The notes below the pieces were generated by a model, which did not search any database, was not told where the DNA came from, and was given only the letters and a program-made list of their open reading frames with translations. Source: Byssovorax sp. (GTDB lineage Bacteria > Myxococcota_A > Polyangia > Polyangiales > Polyangiaceae). Taken from it: a DNA stretch of 64,000 nucleotides. Of this stretch, positions 34,197-40,581 are shown one piece after another; the first letter of the stretch is position 1, and each line of letters begins with the position of its first letter. The DNA is taken from contig JANYGI010000083.1 of the NCBI GenBank assembly GCA_025362495.1, positions 1 to 64,000 on the forward strand, read 5' to 3'. The position numbers and the translations under genes are program-made.

Positions 34197-34409
34197 ATGG
34201 ACCAGAAGAAACGCGCCGCTCCACCCCGCACGCCGGATCCGCGCGACGAGCTCGATCCGATCCTCGAAAAAAAGCGCGACGAATCGCCGCCCGCGCCGGC
34301 CATCCCCGCGCCCGAGCCGCCGAACACCGACGAAGGCGTTGTCGACGAGAACAGTGACGAATCGTTCCCCGCGAGCGATCCGCCGAGCTTCACGCCCACC
34401 ACGATCTGA
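34197..34409 (+). CDS. Small acidic, disordered hypothetical protein
   Basis: 70 residues from ATG 34197 (GGAGG upstream). Pro/Glu/Asp-rich with no hydrophobic segment. It ends in DENSDESFPASDPPSFTP, a motif (ESFPASDPPS) I recognise from many small stress- or DNA-protection-linked proteins of unknown role in several phyla. Probably intrinsically disordered. Confidence 0.65.
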   Translation: MDQKKRAAPPRTPDPRDELDPILEKKRDESPPAPAIPAPEPPNTDEGVVDENSDESFPASDPPSFTPTTI

Positions 34410-34485
34410 ATCCCCATCGCACCTTGCGCTTGACCCGCGCGCGCCTCCGGCCGCATCGTGGCGCCCCGAAAAGGAGGCCCGATCG

Positions 34486-34845
34486 ATGAGCCGAGCAGAC
34501 TGGTACTATCACCGCAAAGGGTGAATCACGTGCGGTAAAGCGCAGGAGTTTCTTGCGCAAGAGAAGGTCGCGATCGGCGAGCACGCCGACGCCAAGAAGC
34601 AACGTTTCGACCGTGACGAGGCGCTCGCCCTGGCAAAGAAGGCCGAGGTCGTCATCGTCGTCAAAGGCAAGAAGGTAACGAAGATCGACATGAAGAGTCC
34701 CCCCGACGACGACGAGCTCGCGAGCCTCCTGCTCGGCCCGACGGGGAACCTGCGCGCGCCGGCGCTGCGCCGCGGGAAGACGCTGCTCATCGGCTTCGAT
34801 CCCGAGTCGTACGGCCACCTCCTGGAAGGCCGTGACGCTCAGTGA
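34486..34845 (+). CDS. ArsC/Spx-like selenoprotein (in-frame UGA = Sec13)
   Basis: 119 residues if the UGA at 34522-34524 is read as selenocysteine; the terminating stop is TGA 34843-34845. The ATG at 34486 has a perfect AAGGAGG 8 nt upstream. Around the UGA the protein reads WYYHRKG-U-ITCGKAQEFLA, matching the ArsC/Spx active-site pattern Y-x5-C-x2-C-x-K-A with Sec replacing the first (nucleophilic) Cys. The frame stays open and protein-like for 106 codons beyond, ending in LLIGFDPESYGHLLEG. A hairpin resembling a bacterial SECIS follows the UGA. It overlaps the permease start by 14 nt. Function is inferred: a thioredoxin-fold redox enzyme or reductase. A pseudogene or frameshift is less likely given the UxxC alignment and SECIS-like hairpin. 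Confidence 0.85.
34540..34558 (+). promoter_or_regulatory. SECIS-like stem-loop directing Sec insertion
   Basis: In the mRNA GCGCAGGA pairs with TCTTGCGC (8 bp including one G-U), closing a GUU apical loop. The loop G (34548) is 24 nt beyond the last base of the UGA, within the usual bacterial SECIS spacing. The loop begins G-U as in known bacterial elements recognised by SelB. Confidence 0.6.
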
Positions 34846-36112
34846 AGGAGCTTTGACCGGGGTGCCCGCCGAACGGCGGCGCCTCGGCCTCTTCGACGTG
34901 CTGTGCATTGGCGTCAACGCCACCGTCGGCTCGGGCGTATTCACGCTCCCCGACGACATGCAGCGCGAGATGGGCGGGTTTTCCCCGCTCGCGTACCTCT
35001 TCTGCGCTCTCCTGTTACTGCCGGTGGCCCTCTGTTTCGCCGAGCTCTCGGGGCGCTTCGACGAGACCGGCGGCGCGTACGTCTATGCCCGCGCGGCCTT
35101 CGGGCCCAAGGTCGGTTACATCCTCGGCTGGTTCTGCTGGACTGCCACCTTCGTGAGCTGGGCGGCCAACACCACGCTCCTGATTGCCCTCCTCGGCATC
35201 AACCCCTATCCCTTCGGCAAGCCGCTCTGCGCCCTCGCCATCCTCGCGCTCGGCGGCATCAACTACGTCGGGATCAAGCCCGGCGCGTGGACAGTCAACC
35301 TGGTGGTGATTGGCAAGCTCAGCGCCATCGCCTGCTTCCTCGCTGTCGCGTTCTTCTCGTTCAGCCCCTCGCGCTTCGGGGGCGCGCTGCCGCACGGCGC
35401 CGCCGGCGTCGGGCAAGGCATCTACCTGGCGCTGTTCCCGCTCCAGGGGTTCGAGGTCGCGCCGGTCGCGGCGGGCGAGACCCGGAACCCCCGCCGCAAC
35501 GTGCCTCTCGCGACGATGGGGACGCTGTTCTTCTCGGCGATCTTGTTCATCATCGTCCAGACGGCGCTCGTGGGATCGTACCCTGATCTCGCGCTCGACT
35601 CGCAGCAGCCGCTCACCGACGCGGCTCGCCACCTCGGCCGGACGATTGGCATTCTCGTCTTCGCGGGGAGCATGATCTCCATCGGCGGGTTCAACGCTGG
35701 CAGCGCCCTCGGCTCGCCGCGCTACGCCCGGGCCATCGCGGCTCATGGGCTCCTTCCCTCGCAGCTCGCCAGGATTCACCCGCGCTGGTCGACACCGCAC
35801 ATCGCCATCGTCACGACCACGCTGCTCGCGACGTCCCTGGCGATCTTCTTCGACTACCGTCAACTCGTCGGGATGTCGAACATCACCGTGGTGATCCAGT
35901 ACCTCTTCACGTGCCTCGCGGTGCCGTTCATCCGGCGAAAGCAGGCCGGGAAGAGCACCGGCTGGGTGATCCCGGGCGGCCCTACCGTGCCGATCCTGGG
36001 CGCGATTGGCTCGCTCGTCCTCCTGCGCGGGGCGAACCTGGCCGAGGTGATCTTCGCGGCGTCGGCGCTCGTCGTGGGCGTGATTGTCCTCACCGTGCAG
36101 GGCAAACGCTGA
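34832..36112 (+). CDS. APC-superfamily amino-acid permease
   Basis: 426 residues from GTG 34832, overlapping the selenoprotein by 14 nt. Twelve transmembrane helices are predicted. The APC helix-1 signature GVNATVGSGVFTLPDDM includes the unwound GSG segment that binds the amino-acid backbone. TGGAYVYARAAFGPKVGYILGWF and the GFEVAPVAAGETRNPRRNVP loop are also characteristic. It is probably an inner-membrane amino-acid or amine transporter or exchanger; substrate not predictable. Co-transcription with the selenoprotein suggests a linked thiol or amino-acid metabolism, which is speculative. Confidence 0.9.
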   Translation: MTLSEGALTGVPAERRRLGLFDVLCIGVNATVGSGVFTLPDDMQREMGGFSPLAYLFCALLLLPVALCFAELSGRFDETGGAYVYARAAFGPKVGYILGWFCWTATFVSWAANTTLLIALLGINPYPFGKPLCALAILALGGINYVGIKPGAWTVNLVVIGKLSAIACFLAVAFFSFSPSRFGGALPHGAAGVGQGIYLALFPLQGFEVAPVAAGETRNPRRNVPLATMGTLFFSAILFIIVQTALVGSYPDLALDSQQPLTDAARHLGRTIGILVFAGSMISIGGFNAGSALGSPRYARAIAAHGLLPSQLARIHPRWSTPHIAIVTTTLLATSLAIFFDYRQLVGMSNITVVIQYLFTCLAVPFIRRKQAGKSTGWVIPGGPTVPILGAIGSLVLLRGANLAEVIFAASALVVGVIVLTVQGKR

Positions 36113-36175
36113 CGAGCCTCACCGCTCCTTTCGACAGGCCGCGATCTTCCGTTCGTTCGGGCATCGAACGACGCC

Positions 36176-37429
36176 ATGACTGCCCATCAGGATCGGTTTC
36201 ACGCGAACGTCCGCGCGCTGTGTGCTCTCGCTCTGGCGCGCCTCCCGCAGATGATCGATCCTGCGACGGGCCTGTTCACCTTCGGCGTCTCGGGCGAAGA
36301 CCTCGCGCCGCGCGGGACGAGCGTCCGGTACACCGCGATGACGGCGATTGGCCTGGAGCGCGCCGACGCGCACGGGCTGGGATCGCCGGTGGATCTCGAT
36401 CACATCTACGAGGCTCTCGGCGCCACGCTCGCCGGTGTCGACAACCTCGGGGATCTCGGCCTCGTGATCTGGGCCGCAGCGCGCCGCGCGCGTCCCCTCG
36501 CGGAGCGCGCCCTCAAGATGGCCTCCGAGTTTCCCGATCACGTCCAGCGCCGGCGCGGGACGAGCGTTCACTCGACCGAGCTCGCGCTCTACACCAACGG
36601 TCTCACCGAGGCTCTCGCGGCCGGCGTCGGGAGCGAGCGCGACGTGCGGAGCCGCCTCGATCGGGCCTTTCGCTGCCTCGCGGCGCAGCGCGGGCCGTCG
36701 GGGCTACTGCCCTTCTCGCGGCCGGCGCCTGGCCGGGAGACACCGCCCACGTTGCACGAACGGCTGCAATCCGAGCTCGGCTTCTTCGACGCGCAGATCT
36801 ATTCGCTCCTCGCCGCCCTCCGCCGCCACGAGATCCTGGAGGACACCGACGCTCGGGCGATGGCGCGGACGATCGCCGAGCAGCTCCTCGCGGCGCAGCA
36901 CCCGCTCGGGCAGTGGGCCTGGCACTACAATGTTCGCACCGGCGCGGTCGTCGATGTCTATCCGGTCTATTCCGTTCATCAGGACGGGATGGCCCCGATG
37001 GCGCTCTTGCCGGCCGAGCGGCTACTCGGCCTCTCCACCGTCCCCGCGGTGGCCCGCGGCCTCAAATGGCTCTTCGGCCGCAACGAGCTCGGGACGAGCC
37101 TGGTCGACACCGAGCGCGCCATCGTGTGGCGCTCGATTCGCCGCAAATCGCCGCTCCGGAGCGTGGTCTACCCGCTCAAGATCGCTAGCCTCCTCGACGT
37201 CGGCCGCGGCCTCGATCTGGGCTCACGGCTGGCCACGACCGACACGCTCGAGGTCGATCGCGAGATGCGGCCGTATCACCTCGGGTTCTCCCTCTATGCG
37301 TTCGCGGCGCTCGCCGGATCTCTGCCCGACGAGGACGATCTCGATCCCGACTCCGAGCCTCGACCGACGCTGAAGACAGGCGAGCAGGCGGAACCCACCC
37401 CGCGCCCGCGGGCATCCAACCCTGCATGA
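36176..37429 (+). CDS. Predicted alpha/alpha-barrel protein linked to glycan synthesis
   Basis: 417 residues. Repeated helix pairs (TAMTAIGLERADAHGL, LGLVIWAAARRARPLAERAL, LYTNGLTEALAAGVG, QIYSLLAALRRHEIL) suggest an (alpha/alpha)n toroid as in glycoside hydrolases, heparinase-like lyases and D-glucuronyl C5-epimerases. The motifs GQWAWHYNVRTGAVVDVYPVYSVHQDGM and LKWLFGRNELG resemble the substrate face of such folds. No signal peptide. Its ATGA overlap with the glycosyltransferase makes a role in exopolysaccharide or cell-surface glycan production likely. No confident family name. Confidence 0.7.
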   Translation: MTAHQDRFHANVRALCALALARLPQMIDPATGLFTFGVSGEDLAPRGTSVRYTAMTAIGLERADAHGLGSPVDLDHIYEALGATLAGVDNLGDLGLVIWAAARRARPLAERALKMASEFPDHVQRRRGTSVHSTELALYTNGLTEALAAGVGSERDVRSRLDRAFRCLAAQRGPSGLLPFSRPAPGRETPPTLHERLQSELGFFDAQIYSLLAALRRHEILEDTDARAMARTIAEQLLAAQHPLGQWAWHYNVRTGAVVDVYPVYSVHQDGMAPMALLPAERLLGLSTVPAVARGLKWLFGRNELGTSLVDTERAIVWRSIRRKSPLRSVVYPLKIASLLDVGRGLDLGSRLATTDTLEVDREMRPYHLGFSLYAFAALAGSLPDEDDLDPDSEPRPTLKTGEQAEPTPRPRASNPA

Positions 37430-38685
37430 GGGTTCTTCACGTGCTCGACGCGTCGCTGCCCACGGTCGCAGGATACACGGCGCGAACGGCGTCCATCCTC
37501 GAAGCGCAAGCGGCGCTCGGCGTCGAGCCAGTCGCGGTCACCGGGGTGCGACAGGCCAGCTCGAACGATCGCGAGCGGGTGAACGGGATCCTCCACTACC
37601 GCACCGAGGTGCCCGGAGCACTCGAGAGCATCTCGCAAACACCGCTCGCCCGCGAGGCCCTGGAAATGGGCCTCCTCGCGCGCCGGGCGCTGCAGATCTA
37701 CCGCGAAGAGCCCTACGACATCCTCCACGCGCACTCGCCGGTGCTCACCGGGATACCGGCCCTCGCGGTGGCTCGCCATGTCGGTGTCCCGAGCGTCTAC
37801 GAGATCCGCGCCTTCTGGGAGGACGCCGCCGTCGACCAGGGCAAAGGCACCCAGCGCTCGGCCCGCTGGCACGCGATTCACGCTCTGGAGACGGCGCTCT
37901 GCCGCAACGTCGACGCCGTGGTGGCCATCTGCGACGGGATCCGCCGCGATCTCGTGGCCCGCGGGATCCCCGAGGAGCGGATCACCGTCGTCCCCAACGG
38001 CGTCGACACCCGCAAGTACGCGCCGCGAAATCGGGACGAGTCGCTGGCCGATCGCTACGGCCTGCGCGGGAAGATCGTGATTGCCTATGTCGGCAAGCTC
38101 TTCCGCTTCGAGGGCGTACGCCTGCTGCTCGACGCGCTGAGCCGGCTCATTGGCGCCGACGATCGCATCCGCGGCCTGATCATCGGCTATGGCGAGGCCG
38201 AATCCGAGCTGCAAGCGCAGAATGCGAAGCTGGGGCTGGAAGGCAAGGTGATCCTCGGAGGCAAGGTGGCCCCGGCGGACATTCCGGCGCTTTATGGGCT
38301 TGCCGACGTGATGTGTTATCCGCGCGAACGGCGGCGGATCACCGAGCTGACGACTCCGCTCAAGCCGCTCGAAGCGATGAGCATGGCCAAGCCCGTGGTG
38401 GTGTCGGACGTGGGCGGGCTACGCGAGCTGGTGAACGATCAGGTGACCGGCCTGTTCTTCCGCGCCGGCGAGGTCGACGATCTGGTGCGCGTCCTGGGGA
38501 CGCTGTGCCGTGATGGGGAATTGCGTCGAAAGCTGGGCGAGCGGGGGCGAGCGGAGATGATCCGGCACCGGAGCTGGAGCACGCTGACGCAGCGGTATCA
38601 GGGCGTGTACGAGGCGGCGGCGGAGAGGCGGATGCGGCGGCTGGGGTGGAAGGAGCGGGCCGTGAGGGCGATCAAGGCGGGGTGA
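37426..38685 (+). CDS. Family-4 glycosyltransferase (exosortase-cluster TIGR04063-like)
   Basis: 419 residues from an ATG overlapping the preceding stop. GT-B fold. The N-terminal motif MRVLHVLDASLPTVAGYTART and VNGILHYRTEVPG match the TIGR04063 type of glycosyltransferase from PEP-CTERM/exosortase exopolysaccharide clusters, as I recall that family. The donor-binding half has VPNGVDT, FRFEGVRLLLDAL and the ELTTPLKPLEAMSMAKPVV EX7E region with VSDVGGLRELV. It is soluble and cytoplasmic and adds a sugar to a lipid-linked or growing glycan. No exosortase or other polysaccharide genes are adjacent in this window. Confidence 0.88.
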   Translation: MRVLHVLDASLPTVAGYTARTASILEAQAALGVEPVAVTGVRQASSNDRERVNGILHYRTEVPGALESISQTPLAREALEMGLLARRALQIYREEPYDILHAHSPVLTGIPALAVARHVGVPSVYEIRAFWEDAAVDQGKGTQRSARWHAIHALETALCRNVDAVVAICDGIRRDLVARGIPEERITVVPNGVDTRKYAPRNRDESLADRYGLRGKIVIAYVGKLFRFEGVRLLLDALSRLIGADDRIRGLIIGYGEAESELQAQNAKLGLEGKVILGGKVAPADIPALYGLADVMCYPRERRRITELTTPLKPLEAMSMAKPVVVSDVGGLRELVNDQVTGLFFRAGEVDDLVRVLGTLCRDGELRRKLGERGRAEMIRHRSWSTLTQRYQGVYEAAAERRMRRLGWKERAVRAIKAG

Positions 38686-38719
38686 TCGTTCAACGAGCCC
38701 ATTGCAGCCACAACCCGTG

Positions 38720-38875
38720 GAGCCGCGCGTCAGCACGCGGACCCGAGTCGCGCGCGTCAGCAAGCGGACCGGAGCACTACGGCCCGTGAGCACTGGAATG
38801 CTGGCTCTGCCGGAGCCTTGCAGTCCGCTCCCTCACGGTCGCGGCTCGGGTCCGCTCCCTCACGGTCGCGGCTCT
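38720..38875. repeat. Inverted arrangement of four 27-bp repeat units
   Basis: Two plus-strand copies containing CGCGCGTCAGCA(C/A)GCGGACC (38724-38743, 38751-38770; one mismatch, period 27) face two identical copies of a 25-bp sequence starting GTCCGCTCCCTCACGG (38823-38847, 38850-38874; period 27). Reverse-complemented, the right pair reads GAGCCGCGACCGTGAGG..., clearly the same unit as the left pair. Together they form a long imperfect palindrome with about a 50-bp centre, placed between convergent genes. Confidence 0.75.
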
Positions 38876-38899
38876 ATGGGTTGTGCCGCGCTGCTGCGG

Positions 38900-39550
38900 T
38901 CATTCGAACTCGTTGTCGACGTAGATCGACGTCGCCAGCACGACCGTTCCGCTCGGCCCCACGGTGCCTGTCCGCGCGAAGGTGCTGGGAACGCCGTTGC
39001 CGTCGAGATCGCCCTGCGCCGAGGCCTCGAAGCCGTTCGGCCCCGGGGCGGCCGGCGAGAGGTAGCCCGATCCCTTGTGGTACTGATAGCGATAGTACAT
39101 GGGGCTCGTCATCGCGAACTTGAGGCACGGCCAGCCGGTGTTCGCGTCACCGACGTTGAAGTCGGTGCCAGGCGCCGAGCTGGGCTGATACTTCGAGGCC
39201 TTGACGGACGAGAGCGAGGCCGGGACCGGGTTCGCCGTCGCGCAGAGGCGGTGTACGGGCTTCGTGCCGGAGCCTTCCTGCTCGTACTCGTAAGCCGTGA
39301 CCGCCTCGCGGGAGATGGCCCCGATGCTGTTCTTGGCCTCGGCCGTCTTGGCGGCCGCGAGGTACTTGCGCGTACCATAGATGCCGAGGGCCGCGAGGAC
39401 GCCGATGAGCACGACGAAGAGGCCGACGAGGACCAGGATGACGATGGCCCAGACCGGAAAGCCCTTCTTTTGCTGGGGCGGGTACGGGCTCTGCGTGGGA
39501 GGGCCAGGCTGATAAGGAGCCTGGTTGGGGTAAGCGGGAGGGGTCTGCAT
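38900..39550 (-). CDS. Type IV pilin-like membrane protein
   Basis: 216 residues from ATG 39550. A Pro/Gln/Tyr-rich cytoplasmic N-terminus (MQTPPAYPNQAPYQPGPPTQ) is followed by KKGFPVWAIVILVLVGLFVVLIGVLAALGIYGTRKYLAAAKTAEAKNSIGAI in the usual pilin alpha1 arrangement. The globular domain has a single disulfide pair (HRLCATAN, GWPCLKFAM) and a C-terminal DLDGNG...ATSIYVDNE motif frequent in myxobacterial PilA-like proteins. The extended N-terminus before the hydrophobic helix is not a normal prepilin leader, so it may be a non-pilus, membrane-anchored homologue. A TAAGCT -10 ends 6 nt before the ATG. Confidence 0.75.
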   Translation of the reverse strand: MQTPPAYPNQAPYQPGPPTQSPYPPQQKKGFPVWAIVILVLVGLFVVLIGVLAALGIYGTRKYLAAAKTAEAKNSIGAISREAVTAYEYEQEGSGTKPVHRLCATANPVPASLSSVKASKYQPSSAPGTDFNVGDANTGWPCLKFAMTSPMYYRYQYHKGSGYLSPAAPGPNGFEASAQGDLDGNGVPSTFARTGTVGPSGTVVLATSIYVDNEFE

Positions 39551-39556
39551 CGGGGC

Positions 39557-39562
39557 AGCTTA
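39557..39562 (-). promoter_or_regulatory. -10 element (TAAGCT), leaderless-type, for the pilin-like gene
   Basis: On the minus strand TAAGCT ends 6 nt before ATG 39550, with no Shine-Dalgarno. Confidence 0.5.
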
Positions 39563-39634
39563 CACGAGCAGCAGCGAGCAGCGCGACAGGATGAGCGCAG
39601 TTGGAGCTTTTCCTGAATGTGCAATCCGACGGCT

Positions 39635-39988
39635 TCACCCAACAATGTGAACGGGGAAGACTAGCTGCTCTCCTCGACGGAACCGCAACAGGAGAGAGGG
39701 GACCACCTCTCTAGCTGCCCCGGTTCGATAAAAGCGCATCCCGTACTCACTATCAAGAGGGCCAACGCTATTGTCTTCTTCATCATCGTCCGTGACGCGA
39801 AAAAGATACGACACCTTCTCGCCATCGAACGTCATGTCGGCGTAAAAATGATCAACTTCGTCGGCGCGACGAATGCCATCAACAACAATCGTAGAAAATG
39901 TCAAAAACAATGACGACATCATGACCTCAGTTTCGTCGAACATTCTGACCAACCCAAAATCTAAGAAGTTCCTCGATTTCCATAACAA
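39635..39988 (-). CDS. Hypothetical protein in an AT-rich islet, possibly a gene fragment
   Basis: 117 residues from TTG 39988; the composition is much less GC-rich than the neighbours (under 50% by eye between 39770 and 39950). Content is protein-like: FLDFGLVRMFDETEVMMSSLFLTF, then VDHFYADMTFDGEKVSYLFRVTDDDEED, then VVPSLLLRFRRGEQLVF. It has no recognisable domain. Another frame just upstream (GRDPSGFWFVMEIEELL) looks like the missing N-terminal part of the same protein, so a frameshift near 39970-39985 is suspected. The GC and codon use suggest acquired DNA. Confidence 0.45.
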   Translation of the reverse strand: MLWKSRNFLDFGLVRMFDETEVMMSSLFLTFSTIVVDGIRRADEVDHFYADMTFDGEKVSYLFRVTDDDEEDNSVGPLDSEYGMRFYRTGAAREVVPSLLLRFRRGEQLVFPVHIVG

Positions 39989-40338
39989 ACCAAAACCCCG
40001 AAGGATCCCGCCCTACAACATGCCCTGCAAACTGTGACCGGCTGGCATCGCGACACCACGCAGGCTCCGCCTTGGCAACTGTGGCCGCAGCTCCCACAAT
40101 TTGCTGTATCGCCGCTGGTGTCGATGCAGAATCCGCCACAGGCTTGCTCCGGAGCCATGCAGTCCGGGCCGCTCCCGGTGGAGCTGCCGGTCACGCCGCT
40201 CACAGTACCACCGGCAGAGCCAGTGCCGGCACCGCCTGTTCCGCTGGTGGTCGGGCTCGTCGTGTCAACGCCGCCGCAAGCGGCGACAAGAGTGGCAACT
40301 GAGACAGCCGTGAAGACGGTTTATTGATTGTTGAACAT
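39961..40338 (-). pseudogene. Cys-rich lipoprotein gene with nonsense codon at position 6
   Basis: From ATG 40336-40338 the frame reads MFNNQ-stop-TVFTAVSVATLVAACGG: a complete lipoprotein signal (LVAAC) interrupted by TAA at 40321-40323. No alternative start restores the signal. Beyond it lie a Thr/Gly/Ser linker and a disulfide module (CGGFCIDTSGDTANCGSCGH, CQGGACVVSRCQPVTV) of the type that usually precedes a beta-propeller in these genomes. After about residue 105 the sequence becomes junk (CRACCRAGSFG) and hits a stop, so the 3' part was also lost. A decayed gene at the edge of the AT-rich islet. Confidence 0.7.
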
Positions 40339-40581
40339 CAGCCATCCCTATCAGACGGTTGGCCTTCGATCACCTGAATCGCTGAGATCAAACGCAACAC
40401 CTCGAACCTGCTCAGCAAACAAGACGCGCGTACGTCAACACACCGTCACCCGAGCCAGCACCAGCACGGTCCGCGGGGCGAGGAGGACAAACCGAGGCGC
40501 GGCATGGCAGGCCCGCCTCGAAGGCGACCGTCCGCGCACGTCGACACCTCGCGTCCCCTCTTGTAGAGAGAACGCCCCGCC

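Noticed and set aside
34486-34845. Frameshift or degraded ArsC pseudogene instead of a selenoprotein
   Set aside because: Frame is intact on both sides of the UGA, the RBS is perfect, Sec aligns with the nucleophilic Cys, and a SECIS-like hairpin follows; pseudogene decay would not preserve these.
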